Shown: positions 17,131-25,921, counted from the stretch's first letter. The stretch: 64,000 nucleotides of DNA from Pseudomonadota bacterium (GCA_023436615.1 JAEZIO010000026.1:1-64000); one strand, 5' to 3'. The notes: a model not told the origin generated them from the letters alone. Translations and numbers: made by a program.

Positions 17131-17610
17131 TCAAAGCTGCTCGAGCATGTGCTCCGCGCTCGATGCCCGATACTCGCCGGGCGCCTCGACATTGACCTGT
17201 TCGACGACGCCGTCGTTGACGATCATCGAGTAGCGCTGGCTGCGCGTGCCCATGCCGAACTTGGAGCCGTCCATGGCGAGCCCGACCGCCTCGGCGAACT
17301 GGCCGTTGCCGTCGGCGATCATGGTGACGTCGTCGGATCCGTCCCGCTCGCCCCACGCCGACATGACGAATGGATCGTTGACGGAGATGCAGGCGATCTC
17401 GTCGACACCCTTGCCCTTCAGGTCGCCGGCCTTCTCCACGTAGGAGGGCAGGTGGCGAGCCGAGCAGGTCGGAGTGAACGCGCCCGGCACTGCGAACAGC
17501 GCCACGCGCTTGCCCTTGAAATATTCGCCGCTGGTGGTGGGCTGCGGCCCATCGGACGTGGCGATCGCGATCGGAACGTCCGGAATTCGATCACCGATTT
17601 GGATGGCCAT
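17131..17610 (-). CDS. Peroxiredoxin (Prx5/atypical type)
   Basis: Thiol peroxidase that reduces H2O2 and organic hydroperoxides. The 159-residue protein has the peroxidatic Cys49 in PGAFTPTCS, an active-site Arg in the R-containing strand, and the Prx5 features VNDPFVMSAWG and GLAMDGSKFGMGTRSQRYSM. No clear resolving cysteine is visible elsewhere, so it probably works as a 1-Cys enzyme reduced by glutathione/glutaredoxin or thioredoxin. The ATG has AGGAGAG upstream. Divergent from yqgE. Confidence 0.92.
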   Translation of the reverse strand: MAIQIGDRIPDVPIAIATSDGPQPTTSGEYFKGKRVALFAVPGAFTPTCSARHLPSYVEKAGDLKGKGVDEIACISVNDPFVMSAWGERDGSDDVTMIADGNGQFAEAVGLAMDGSKFGMGTRSQRYSMIVNDGVVEQVNVEAPGEYRASSAEHMLEQL

Positions 17611-17710
17611 GACATTCTCTCCTGCTGGGCTGGCGAACGCGCGAGATAGGCCTCGCCCGGACCACGCTCAACCCTTGTTCCTCCAGCATCTCCGGCCCAT
17701 CATCCGCCGC

Positions 17711-18283
17711 GTGGACAGTCCGCCCTTTCTTTCCGGCAAGCTGCTGCTGGCGATGCCCGGCATGGCCGACCCGCGCTTTGAGCGGGCAGTGATCGCGATG
17801 TGCGTGCACGACGAAAACGGGGCGGTCGGAATCGGCATCGGCCAGAAGCGCGCGGGGCTTCGCTTTCGCGGCCTGCTCAAGCAGCTCGAAATTGATCCGG
17901 GGGAGGCGCCCGACTGCGCGGTCCACCACGGCGGTCCGGTGGAGCCCGGCCGCGGCTTCGTGCTCCATTCGACCGACTGGGGCGGGCAGGACACGCTCCA
18001 GGTGACGGGGCCCGCGGGGACTTTGTTCGCGATGACCGGCACCATCGACGTGCTTCGCGCGATAGCGGAGGGGCGCGGACCCTCCCGGTGGATGGCGGCG
18101 CTGGGATACGCCGGCTGGGAGGAAGGGCAGCTCGAAAGCGAGATGACCCGCCACGGCTGGTTCGCGGCGGAAGGAAGCGAATCCATCCTGTTCGACACGC
18201 CGACCGACGAGCGCTGGGCGGCTGCATTCAAGGCAGCGGGTGTCGATCCCCGCTTACTGTCGAGCGAAACCGGCGCGGCCTGA
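17711..18283 (+). CDS. YqgE/AlgH family protein
   Basis: A 190-residue protein of the UPF0301 (YqgE/AlgH) family, with the typical start PPFLSGKLLLAMPGMADPRFERAV and the conserved HHGGPVEPGRGFVLH. The molecular role is not settled; the Pseudomonas member was linked to alginate regulation. The GTG at 17711 is chosen because it precedes the conserved start and gives the usual length. The gene is divergent from the peroxiredoxin gene. Confidence 0.88.
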   Translation: MDSPPFLSGKLLLAMPGMADPRFERAVIAMCVHDENGAVGIGIGQKRAGLRFRGLLKQLEIDPGEAPDCAVHHGGPVEPGRGFVLHSTDWGGQDTLQVTGPAGTLFAMTGTIDVLRAIAEGRGPSRWMAALGYAGWEEGQLESEMTRHGWFAAEGSESILFDTPTDERWAAAFKAAGVDPRLLSSETGAA

Positions 18284-18334
18284 CGCCAAATCTTCACCTT
18301 GCAAGGGCCGCGTCGATGCGCCGTTGCCCGATCG

Positions 18335-18871
18335 GTGAACAAGCTGGCTCCGCAGATCCGTGACGCGGCGTTGCATGACGCCGAACGAATCGCGGCGATT
18401 TACGCGCATCACGTGCTCCACGGCACCGCGTCCTATGAGGTCGATCCGCCGAGCGTCGACGAGACGAGCGCCAAGATCGGCCGGATCACCAAAGCGGGCT
18501 GGCCATTCCTCGTTGCGACGCTGGCCGAGGAGGTCGTCGGCTATGCGTATGCGACACGATTTCGCGACCGTGAGGCCTATCGCTTCACGTGCGAGAACAG
18601 CATTTACGTCGACGCGGGGCGGACCGGGCGCGGGATCGGCAAGGCGCTGCTCACGGAGCTGTGCCGACGCGCATCCGGCCTCGGCTTTCGCCAGATGGTC
18701 GCCGTGGTCGGCGGAGCCGAGCCGGCGTCAATCGCGCTCCACGAACGGTGCGGCTTTCGAACCGCCGGGCGCCTGCACGCCGTCGGCTGGAAGAAGGACC
18801 GATGGCTCGATACCGTCTACATGCAGCGCCAACTCGGCCACGGCTCCGACGAGCCGGCCTCAGCGCGCTGA
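18335..18871 (+). CDS. GNAT N-acetyltransferase (phosphinothricin acetyltransferase-like)
   Basis: Acetyl-CoA-dependent N-acetyltransferase resembling the Pat/Bar/YncA group, with IRDAALHDAERIAAIYAHHV at the start, YAYATRFRDREAYRFTCENSIYV, the acetyl-CoA loop GRTGRGIGKAL and GFRTAGRLHAVGWKKDRWLDT at the end. Such enzymes acetylate phosphinothricin, methionine sulfoximine or related amino acids; the natural substrate here is unknown. About 178 residues from the GTG at 18335; a TTG at 18299 is an alternative start. The last 12 bases overlap the end of the convergent TPR-sulfotransferase gene. Confidence 0.85.
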   Translation: MNKLAPQIRDAALHDAERIAAIYAHHVLHGTASYEVDPPSVDETSAKIGRITKAGWPFLVATLAEEVVGYAYATRFRDREAYRFTCENSIYVDAGRTGRGIGKALLTELCRRASGLGFRQMVAVVGGAEPASIALHERCGFRTAGRLHAVGWKKDRWLDTVYMQRQLGHGSDEPASAR

Positions 18872-20647
18872 CGCAAGCTCGCCAAGCTCCTCGATCATCG
18901 GTGCGAGCCACTCCCTGTACGGTTCCGCGGAGCCGATGCTCTTGCGGTTCAGCGGCTGCCGGACCTGTTCGCTGCTCGGTGTCGCCACCGCCGCGGTCGA
19001 GAGATGGAAGTCGATGCACTCCGGCTCGTAGTCGAGGCCGAGGAAATCGAAGATGCGCCGCGTCTGCCCCTCGATATCATCGACAAGCTCCTCGTACCTG
19101 ACCTTGAGGATGCCTCCGGGCGCCGCTTCGTCCACAGCTTCGATCATGCGCACATAGTCGCGATAGAAGCGAGCGATCCCACGCTGGTCGTTCGCCGCGA
19201 CGGTTCCTTCCGCGAACATCATCTTGAAGTTCGACCAGCAGCAGTCGAGCGCGTTCCGGCGAAGGTCGATGATGCGGGCATTGGGAAGCATCATCCGGAT
19301 CAGGGCGACCCTGAACCAGTTCGAGTTCATCTTGTCGATGAAGCGCGGCTTGTGCTCGGTGCGATAGTCCTTTGACCTAGCGATATATTGCTCGCCGAGC
19401 TGCTTGAGATCCTCTGCGGTCGCCGTCGCGATGTGGACGCCGGAACTGCCGGCGCCGGCCGCAGCCATGCGCTGGATGATGGGAAGCTCTCCGCCGGCTT
19501 CGATCTCAGAATGGCGGCTGAGAATCCGCTCGAGGAGGGTGGTTCCAGACCGCGGCATCCCGACGATGAAGATCGGCGAATTGTCGGGAAATCCGGCCCC
19601 CGCCACTTCTGCATAGCGTTCGGCGGTGAAGGCGCCGATCAACTCGTCGACATGGGCGCTTTGCACGTCGGGATCGTGCGGGTGCTCGCGCGCTCGAAGC
19701 TCCTTGCCCGTCGAAATATGCCTGAAGGCTTCGGCGTGCTCGCCGCGTCGCTCCGCCATCACTCCGAGTGCGACGTGCAGCGGGCCGCCATCCTGCGGGC
19801 TCTCCCCGACGCTTTGCAGTGCCCGCTCCATCGCTTCGATGTCTTCGGCCGTGATCGCCGAGGCATAATAATATGCGAGCCCCCACCAGGCCGCGCCGCT
19901 CGTCGGCTCCATGGCCAGGGCGCGGCGGAAAGCCGCCTGGCTCTCCTGGTCGCTTCCCATCATTCGCAAGTGCTGTGCGTAGAGTATCCACATGTCGACC
20001 TGCGACGGCTGCAGCTCGACGATGCGGCCGTACGTCGCGGCCGCCTTTTCGAATTGGTTCGCTTCTCCGCAGAGCTGGGCGAGATACTGGAGGGCGGTGA
20101 TATTGTCCGGCTTGCGCGCGACGACCTCGTCGACCAGCGCGATCGCCTCCTGAAGCCTGGCCTGCTGGACCAGGCACCTGGCAAGAAGCATGATTCCGCG
20201 AAGATATGTCGGCGCGCGATCCAGCACCTTGCGCAGCCGGGCCTCCGCGCTCGCCAGCTCCCAGCTGTTCATGTCGGCTTCCGCCGCCATCGTCAGGGCC
20301 AGCAGATTGTCGGGGTTTTGCTCGAGGAAGGCGGCGACCATGGTCCGCGATTCCAGCGATCGGCCTTCGAAATCGGCAACCGCGGCATCGTCGAGCGCCT
20401 TCATCGCGAAGCTCGCCTTGATGCCGCCGAGCTCCGCCTGCTCGGCCTCGGCGGGCTTGCCGAGCCGCCGGAACGCCGCCGCCGCAAGCTCGAACGCGCG
20501 CGGGTCGCGCCGGACGCGGACGAGCTTCTCGGCCTGGTCGAGCGCCGCCGCGGGGTCGCGGTCAAGAAGGCTTGCACCCTGCGCAAGCCCATCTTCGAAG
20601 CCGGTCGCGGTGCCGTCGATCGTGGTTCGCCCGTTGGCGTCGGTCAC
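18860..20647 (-). CDS. TPR-repeat sulfotransferase
   Basis: A 595-residue two-part protein. Residues ~1-300 form a series of TPR-like helical pairs (for example LQYLAQLCGEANQFEKAAATY and AWWGLAYYYASA). Residues ~355-590 form a PAPS-dependent sulfotransferase domain with the phosphosulfate loop FIVGMPRSGTTLLERIL (~361-376), DLRRNALDCCWSNFK and VRYEELVDDIEGQTRRIFDFLG. This architecture is common in sphingomonads, where it often accompanies TonB-dependent receptors and oxygenases; the substrate is not known. I chose the GTG at 20647 (AGGAA upstream), because a longer frame would run through the ahcY control region. Confidence 0.87.
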   Translation of the reverse strand: MTDANGRTTIDGTATGFEDGLAQGASLLDRDPAAALDQAEKLVRVRRDPRAFELAAAAFRRLGKPAEAEQAELGGIKASFAMKALDDAAVADFEGRSLESRTMVAAFLEQNPDNLLALTMAAEADMNSWELASAEARLRKVLDRAPTYLRGIMLLARCLVQQARLQEAIALVDEVVARKPDNITALQYLAQLCGEANQFEKAAATYGRIVELQPSQVDMWILYAQHLRMMGSDQESQAAFRRALAMEPTSGAAWWGLAYYYASAITAEDIEAMERALQSVGESPQDGGPLHVALGVMAERRGEHAEAFRHISTGKELRAREHPHDPDVQSAHVDELIGAFTAERYAEVAGAGFPDNSPIFIVGMPRSGTTLLERILSRHSEIEAGGELPIIQRMAAAGAGSSGVHIATATAEDLKQLGEQYIARSKDYRTEHKPRFIDKMNSNWFRVALIRMMLPNARIIDLRRNALDCCWSNFKMMFAEGTVAANDQRGIARFYRDYVRMIEAVDEAAPGGILKVRYEELVDDIEGQTRRIFDFLGLDYEPECIDFHLSTAAVATPSSEQVRQPLNRKSIGSAEPYREWLAPMIEELGELASAR

Positions 20648-20715
20648 TTGAAAGTTCCTGAAATTCGGTCGCGCGCTTACTAGACGAAAAGCGGTCGCAG
20701 ACAACGGGCGAGACG

Positions 20716-20735
20716 ATATAAAGGATTCTTTATAT
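20716..20735. promoter_or_regulatory. Candidate operator upstream of ahcY
   Basis: An inverted repeat with perfect 8-base arms ATATAAAG and CTTTATAT around the centre GATT. It lies 64 bp before the ahcY start and 69 bp from the divergent sulfotransferase start, in a stretch far richer in AT than its surroundings. The form and place fit an operator for a methionine-cycle repressor such as the ArsR-family SahR; the assignment to SahR is inference. Confidence 0.6.
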
Positions 20736-20744
20736 TTGCTTCCG

Positions 20745-20789
20745 TCCGGATTGGTCGCTAGGGCGCGCCGCGACCAACCCCCATCCGGA
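20745..20789 (+). promoter_or_regulatory. Leader hairpin masking the ahcY ribosome-binding site
   Basis: TTGGTCGC (20751-20758) pairs perfectly with GCGACCAA (20770-20777). Flanking copies of TCCGGA (20745-20750 and 20784-20789) can extend the stem across a six-base bulge. The second TCCGGA includes part of the GGAG ribosome-binding site at 20787-20790. It could control ahcY translation. It does not match the SAH or SAM riboswitch consensus that I know. Confidence 0.45.
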
Positions 20790-20798
20790 GAAACTTGC

Positions 20799-22211
20799 GT
20801 GGCGACCCAGGCTGAAACCCGTTTCAACGATTATGTCGTCAAGGACATTTCGCTCGCTGATTTCGGTCGCAAGGAGATCGAGATCGCCGAAACGGAAATG
20901 CCGGGCCTGATGGCGCTGCGCGAGGAATATGGCGCATCGAAGCCGCTGAAGGGCGCGCGGATCACCGGTTCGCTCCACATGACGATCCAGACGGCGGTGC
21001 TGATCGAAACGCTGATTGCGCTCGGCGCGGAGGTCCGCTGGGCGAGCTGCAACATCTTCTCGACGCAGGACCACGCGGCCGCCGCGATCGCGGCCGGAGG
21101 AACGCCGGTGTTCGCGATCAAGGGCGAAACGCTGGAAGAATATTGGCAGTACGTCGTGCGGATCTTCGACTGGGGGCAGGACAGCACCGCCAACATGATC
21201 CTGGACGACGGCGGCGACGCGACGATGTTCGCGCTGTGGGGGCACCGCGTCGAGAAGGGCGAGGAGCTGTTCACGCCGTCCAACGAGGAAGAGGAGATCT
21301 TCGTCGCGACGCTGCAGCGTTTCCTCAAGGAGCGCCCGGGCTATCTCACGAAGACGGTGGAGACGATAAAGGGCGTTTCGGAAGAGACGACCACCGGCGT
21401 TCACCGCCTCTATGACCTCGCCAAGCAGGGCAAGCTCCCGTTCCCGGCGATCAACGTCAACGACAGCGTCACCAAGTCGAAGTTCGACAACCTCTACGGC
21501 TGCAAGGAGAGCCTCGTCGACGCGATCCGCCGGGCGACGGACGTGATGCTCGCCGGCAAGGTCGCCTGCGTCGCCGGTTACGGCGACGTCGGCAAAGGCA
21601 GTGCCGCGTCGCTACGCAACGGCGGCGCCCGCGTCCTCGTCACCGAGGTCGACCCGATCTGCGCGCTTCAGGCCGCGATGGAAGGCTATGAGGTCGTGAC
21701 GATGGAGGAGGCGACCAAGCGCGCCGACATCTTCGTCACCGCGACCGGCAACATGGACGTCATCACGCTCGACCACATGCGGGCGATGAAGAACATGGCG
21801 ATCGTGTGCAACATCGGTCACTTCGACAGCGAGATCCAGATCGGCGCGCTCGCCAACATGAAGTGGACGGAGATCAAGCCGCAGGTCGACGAGGTCGAGT
21901 TCCCCGACGGCAAGAAGCTCATCGTGCTGTCCAAGGGGCGGCTGGTCAACCTCGGCAACGCGACCGGCCACCCGAGCTTCGTGATGAGCTCGAGCTTCAC
22001 CAACCAGGTGCTCGCGCAGATCGAGCTGTGGACCAAGTCGGAGCAGTATAAGAACGACGTCTACGTCCTGCCCAAGCACCTCGACGAGAAAGTCGCGAGG
22101 CTTCACCTCGACAAGCTCGGAGTGAAGCTGACCACGCTCAACGACAAGCAGGCGGCCTATATCGGCGTGTCCGCGGAGGGGCCGTTCAAGCCCGATCACT
22201 ACCGCTACTGA
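20799..22211 (+). CDS. ahcY: Adenosylhomocysteinase
   Basis: Hydrolyses S-adenosylhomocysteine to adenosine and homocysteine, clearing the inhibitor of methyltransferases and feeding the methionine cycle. The 470-residue protein has KDISLADFGRKEIEIAETEM, the substrate region LDDGGDATM, the NAD-binding VAGYGDVGKGSA and the C-terminal KPDHYRY. The GTG at 20799 is used: GGAG lies eight bases upstream and the product begins MATQAETRFNDY. A palindromic operator and a hairpin precede it. It is probably transcribed alone. Confidence 0.97.
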   Translation: MATQAETRFNDYVVKDISLADFGRKEIEIAETEMPGLMALREEYGASKPLKGARITGSLHMTIQTAVLIETLIALGAEVRWASCNIFSTQDHAAAAIAAGGTPVFAIKGETLEEYWQYVVRIFDWGQDSTANMILDDGGDATMFALWGHRVEKGEELFTPSNEEEEIFVATLQRFLKERPGYLTKTVETIKGVSEETTTGVHRLYDLAKQGKLPFPAINVNDSVTKSKFDNLYGCKESLVDAIRRATDVMLAGKVACVAGYGDVGKGSAASLRNGGARVLVTEVDPICALQAAMEGYEVVTMEEATKRADIFVTATGNMDVITLDHMRAMKNMAIVCNIGHFDSEIQIGALANMKWTEIKPQVDEVEFPDGKKLIVLSKGRLVNLGNATGHPSFVMSSSFTNQVLAQIELWTKSEQYKNDVYVLPKHLDEKVARLHLDKLGVKLTTLNDKQAAYIGVSAEGPFKPDHYRY

Positions 22212-22213
22212 CC

Positions 22214-22246
22214 TTCGACAAACGGGCGCGCGATTTCGACAAACGG
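22214..22246 (+). repeat. Two direct repeats after ahcY
   Basis: TTCGACAAACGG occurs at 22214-22225 and again at 22235-22246 (21-base spacing, two helical turns), immediately after the ahcY stop. Function unknown. Confidence 0.55.
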
Positions 22247-22270
22247 CGGGCGGTCGTGCGCGCCCTCTCT
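22224..22270 (+). terminator. Possible ahcY terminator
   Basis: GGGCGCGC (22224-22231) can pair perfectly with GCGCGCCC (22258-22265), followed by TCTCTT. The 26-base loop is long, so this is only a weak candidate. Confidence 0.3.
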
Positions 22271-22299
22271 TAACTGTCGAGCAGGCGACAGAAGCTGAA

Positions 22300-22317
22300 T
22301 GTTGCATTAATGCGACA
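22300..22317. promoter_or_regulatory. Palindrome upstream of the TonB-dependent receptor
   Basis: The perfect 10-base palindrome GCATTAATGC (22304-22313) is widened by TGT/ACA arms at 22300-22302 and 22315-22317 with one mismatch. It lies about 100 bp before the receptor ATG and is a candidate operator. GCGACAG also occurs on both sides of it. Confidence 0.35.
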
Positions 22318-22417
22318 GGTCGCGACGAATTCAAGTCAATGAAGCAGAACGGCTTTCATTCGCCGCCTGCTCCTGCCTAACCTTCCAATAACAGCCGTTT
22401 ACTTTGGGGAGATTCTG

Positions 22418-25400
22418 ATGCTTCGTTCGCCACGCCTGCTGCTGTGCAGCGTTTCCGCGACTGCCGTCGCTTTTGCCACGCCGGCCTTCGCGCAAACCCC
22501 GCCGACGACGCCGCCGGCCATTCCCGAATCGTGCGCAGCGATTAAGGACGAGGCCGCGAAGCAGGCGTGCGCAGACGCCGCGACTCAGATCGATCCGAAC
22601 GCGAATTCGGGCGAGCTCGAGACGTCGCCGACGCGCGGCGCCACGGCGTCGGCCGAAGCCACCCAGTCGAGCGGCGGAGCGATCGTCGTCACGGGTTCGC
22701 GCCTTCGCCGCGACGAGCGCACCAGCGCCGACCCGCTGACCGTTATCGACCCCAATGTCGAGAACGCGGAAGGCCGCTTCGGCACCGCCGAAATCCTGCA
22801 GCAGTCGCCGCTGGCGCAGGGCTCGACGCAGATCACCTCGGCACTTTCGACCAACTTCGTCATCAACGGCGGCGAGGGCGTCGAGACGATCTCGCTGCGC
22901 GGCCTCGGCGCCAACCGCACGCTCGTGCTGCTGAACGGCCGTCGCGCCGGTCCGGCGGGTGTCCGCGGCGGCGTGTCGGCGTTCGACCTCAACGTCATTC
23001 CGGCTGACGCCATCCAGTCGGTCGACATCCTGAAGACCGGCGCTTCGTCGATCTACGGTTCGGACGCGATCGCGGGCGTGGTCAACCTGATCACCAAGAA
23101 GGACCTCCGCGGCCTCCAGGTTCGCGGCTTCGTCAACTCGCCCGACCATGGCGGCGGCAACGAGTACAGCCTCGCCGGCACCTACGGGATGGGGATCGGA
23201 GACCGTGGGCACGTGATGATCGGCGCCAACATCTGGCACCGCGACGCGCTGCGCACCGGCGACCGCGACTTCCTTGGCTGCGCCGAGGAGAACGTCCGCA
23301 ATGCCGCCGGCGACCTGGTCGACCCGATCGATCCGCGCACGGGCCTGCCCTATTGCGGCGGCTTCCCCAGCGATATCATCTTCATCACCGACTTCTCGGT
23401 TAACTCCGGCATTGGCGGCTCCCGGCTTGCGGGCGGCGGCGGCGTCGGGTTCTCCAACCTTTGCGGACCGCTGGTGAACGCGATTCCCGGCACGCCGGTC
23501 AATCGCGACGTGTGCCGCAACATCAACCCGGCCGGGTTCACTCGCCGCGGAATCACCGCCATCCAGTTCAACCGGCCTGGGATGAACCTTGACCAGTATC
23601 TGAGCGGCATCATCGCGGCGCCGCGCGATCCTTATCAGTTCGGCAATGCGCCCGGCTTCTTCCCGGTCGGAGCGTTCAACGCCACGGGCCTGGCTCTCGA
23701 GAACCTCTACAACGACGAGCTCAACAACGATTCGGTCATTCCGAAGACCGACCGGCACACGATCTTTGCCGAAGCCGGATATGACCTGACCGACAACGTC
23801 AACCTCTACTTCGAGGGCCTGTACAACCGCCGCAAGACCAAGACGATCGCGCACCGGCAGCTGTTCTTCTACCAGTTCACGGGCGATGCGCCGACGATCT
23901 TCACCGGGCGGTACGGCGGCGGATATTACCTCCCGTACTTCTTCTGCGACCCGGCGTCCGAAGATGCGCGGTGCGATCCGACCGCTCGCGGCGACCCCTT
24001 GAACACGGAGTTCCGCGGCGAGCAGCTCCTGCTTCCGATCGTCATGGCGAACGCCAACTCGAGCACGGACATCAAATATTTCCGCGGCGTCGCCGGCGCT
24101 CGCGCCGAGCTCAGCAACCTGTTGCCGAACGGCTTCGCGGACTTCTACTTCCAGCACAGCCGCTCGGACGGCGACTACACCCGCGACGTCATCTTCCGCG
24201 ATGCGGTCGAGTTCGGCGTGGCCGCCTTCCGTACCAACCTTTGCGCTGGAACGCTTACGGCCATCCGCGGCGTGCCGTGTATCGACATCGACTATACGGA
24301 TCCGCGGATCCTCGCCGGCAACTTCACGCCCCAGGAGCGCGCGTTCCTGTTCGGCGAAGACACTGGCAACACGCTCTACAAGCAGAGCACGGCCGAGCTG
24401 TCGTTCGGCGGCGATGCGTTCCAGCTGCCGGCCGGCGCGGTGAAGTTCGCGCTCGGCGGTCAGTGGCGGCGTGACTCGATCAACGACACTCCGGGTCCGG
24501 TTGTCCTTGCGGGCAACAGCTGGGGCAGCACGGCTTCGGGCATCACAGCCGGCTACCAGCGCACGACGGAAGCGTTCGGCGAACTCGAAATCCCGCTGAT
24601 CCGCGACATGCCCGGGATCCAGGAGCTCACGTTCAACGGCGCGGCACGTGTGACGAACACCTACGCCAAGAGCATCACCGGGCAGAGCGACTCCGACAAG
24701 GGCAACTGGACGTACAAGCTGGCGGCCAACTGGTTGCCGTCGAGCTGGCTGCGTCTGCGCGCGACCTACGGAACGTCGTTCCGCTCACCGGCGCTGTTCG
24801 AGCAGTTCCTCGCCAACGAGACGGGCTTCCTCGGCCAGGCCTCGATTGACCCCTGCATCCGCTGGGGCCTGTCGGAGAATGCGCGGATCCGCGAGAATTG
24901 CGCATCGCAGGGCATCCCGGAGGACTATCTCGGTGCGGGCGGGTCGGCGACGACCGTCTCGCAGGGCGGCATCGGCCTGCTCGATCCGGAGACGTCGAAA
25001 GCGCTGACGCTCAGCGCGATCTTCACTCCGAACGGCTGGCTGTGGAACAACGCGCAGTTCAGCTTCGCGGTCGACTTCATCGACATCAACGTGAAGGATC
25101 AGATCACGCAGCTCGGCGCGGCGAACATCGTTCGCGGCTGCTACGTGTCCGACTTCTTCCCGACCGATCCGCTCTGCTCGCTGTTTGATCGTAACCCGGC
25201 TGGTGCGGCTACGGCGTTCAGCATCAGGACGGTTCGCGACCCGTACCTGAACATCGACCAGCAGCGGAACAAGAGCCTCGACTTCACGACCCGGTTCCGT
25301 CAGGGCCTGGGCGCGTGGGGCACGCTGTCGATCCTCGGCCAGGCGACCGTCCAGCTCAAGGACAAGTTCGTCCTGTTCGAAGGCACGCCGCTTAACGACA

Positions 25401-25846
25401 ATGGCGAAGTCGGCGATCCGAAGTGGGTCGGCGATCTCAACGTCAGCTGGAGGAAGGCGCCGTACACGATCACCTACGGGCTGAACGTGATCGCGGGCAC
25501 CAACGACTTCGAGGATCTCCAGCGTACCGGCGGAACCTCGCTGAACGCGGATCGCTGCCTTGCAACGGCAGCAGCCTTCGCGCTTCGCGGCGGACCGTAC
25601 TGCCCGGTCTACAAGCTGCCGCGGGTTGCCTACCACAGCCTGTCGGCGGAGGTTGAGGCCACGAAGAACATCAGCCTGCTCTTCGGTGTGTCGAACCTGT
25701 TCAACAAGAAGCCGCCGCTGGTTTCGACCGTCGGCTCGCCGATCAGTGCCTTCGGGCAGGTTCCGACGCTCGGAAGCTACTACGACTATTTCGGTCGTCG
25801 CTTCTTCATGTCGGTTCGGGCCAACATGCCGAACCTGGGCTTCTAA
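22418..25846 (+). CDS. TonB-dependent outer-membrane receptor
   Basis: Outer-membrane beta-barrel that imports a ligand using TonB/ExbBD energy. The 1142-residue protein has a signal peptide (cut after PAFAQ), a Pro/Glu-rich linker with a Cys pair (SCAAI and QACAD), a TonB-box-like GAIVVTGSRL near residue 90, and a plug domain with ISLRGLGANRTLVLLNGRR and SSIYGSDAIAGVVNLITKK. The long barrel ends in ...RRFFMSVRANMPNLGF with the terminal Phe needed for barrel insertion. GGGGAG precedes the ATG. The ligand is unknown; no siderophore or sugar genes are adjacent, but the TPR-sulfotransferase lies 2 kb upstream. Confidence 0.93.
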   Translation: MLRSPRLLLCSVSATAVAFATPAFAQTPPTTPPAIPESCAAIKDEAAKQACADAATQIDPNANSGELETSPTRGATASAEATQSSGGAIVVTGSRLRRDERTSADPLTVIDPNVENAEGRFGTAEILQQSPLAQGSTQITSALSTNFVINGGEGVETISLRGLGANRTLVLLNGRRAGPAGVRGGVSAFDLNVIPADAIQSVDILKTGASSIYGSDAIAGVVNLITKKDLRGLQVRGFVNSPDHGGGNEYSLAGTYGMGIGDRGHVMIGANIWHRDALRTGDRDFLGCAEENVRNAAGDLVDPIDPRTGLPYCGGFPSDIIFITDFSVNSGIGGSRLAGGGGVGFSNLCGPLVNAIPGTPVNRDVCRNINPAGFTRRGITAIQFNRPGMNLDQYLSGIIAAPRDPYQFGNAPGFFPVGAFNATGLALENLYNDELNNDSVIPKTDRHTIFAEAGYDLTDNVNLYFEGLYNRRKTKTIAHRQLFFYQFTGDAPTIFTGRYGGGYYLPYFFCDPASEDARCDPTARGDPLNTEFRGEQLLLPIVMANANSSTDIKYFRGVAGARAELSNLLPNGFADFYFQHSRSDGDYTRDVIFRDAVEFGVAAFRTNLCAGTLTAIRGVPCIDIDYTDPRILAGNFTPQERAFLFGEDTGNTLYKQSTAELSFGGDAFQLPAGAVKFALGGQWRRDSINDTPGPVVLAGNSWGSTASGITAGYQRTTEAFGELEIPLIRDMPGIQELTFNGAARVTNTYAKSITGQSDSDKGNWTYKLAANWLPSSWLRLRATYGTSFRSPALFEQFLANETGFLGQASIDPCIRWGLSENARIRENCASQGIPEDYLGAGGSATTVSQGGIGLLDPETSKALTLSAIFTPNGWLWNNAQFSFAVDFIDINVKDQITQLGAANIVRGCYVSDFFPTDPLCSLFDRNPAGAATAFSIRTVRDPYLNIDQQRNKSLDFTTRFRQGLGAWGTLSILGQATVQLKDKFVLFEGTPLNDNGEVGDPKWVGDLNVSWRKAPYTITYGLNVIAGTNDFEDLQRTGGTSLNADRCLATAAAFALRGGPYCPVYKLPRVAYHSLSAEVEATKNISLLFGVSNLFNKKPPLVSTVGSPISAFGQVPTLGSYYDYFGRRFFMSVRANMPNLGF

Positions 25847-25856
25847 ACGAATTGAC

Positions 25857-25889
25857 GGCCGCTCTTTCGCGAATTGCGAGAGTGCGGCC
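25857..25889 (+). terminator. First hairpin after the TonB-dependent receptor
   Basis: A 14-base stem (25857-25870 with 25876-25889; one mismatch, one G-U) with a five-base loop lies 11 bp after the receptor stop. It lacks a T-run but is stable enough to act as a terminator or mRNA 3' end. Confidence 0.5.
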
Positions 25890-25897
25890 ATCAGTTC

Positions 25898-25921
25898 CGG
25901 AAGCGGGTATCTTTGCTTCCG
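25898..25921 (+). repeat. Second hairpin between receptor and divL
   Basis: CGGAAGC (25898-25904) pairs perfectly with GCTTCCG (25915-25921) across a ten-base loop. It is the middle one of three hairpins in this gap. Confidence 0.4.

Noticed and set aside
17023..17640. Shared leader: 11 bases TCTCCTGCTGG upstream of both the Ser-rich gene and the peroxiredoxin gene
   Set aside because: The match is mostly the ribosome-binding site complement plus a few chance bases; too short to be a repeat.
20745..20789. Known SAH or SAM riboswitch upstream of ahcY
   Set aside because: The stem-loop does not show the conserved sequence blocks of the SAH or SAM/SAH classes that I can recall; kept only as an unclassified leader hairpin.
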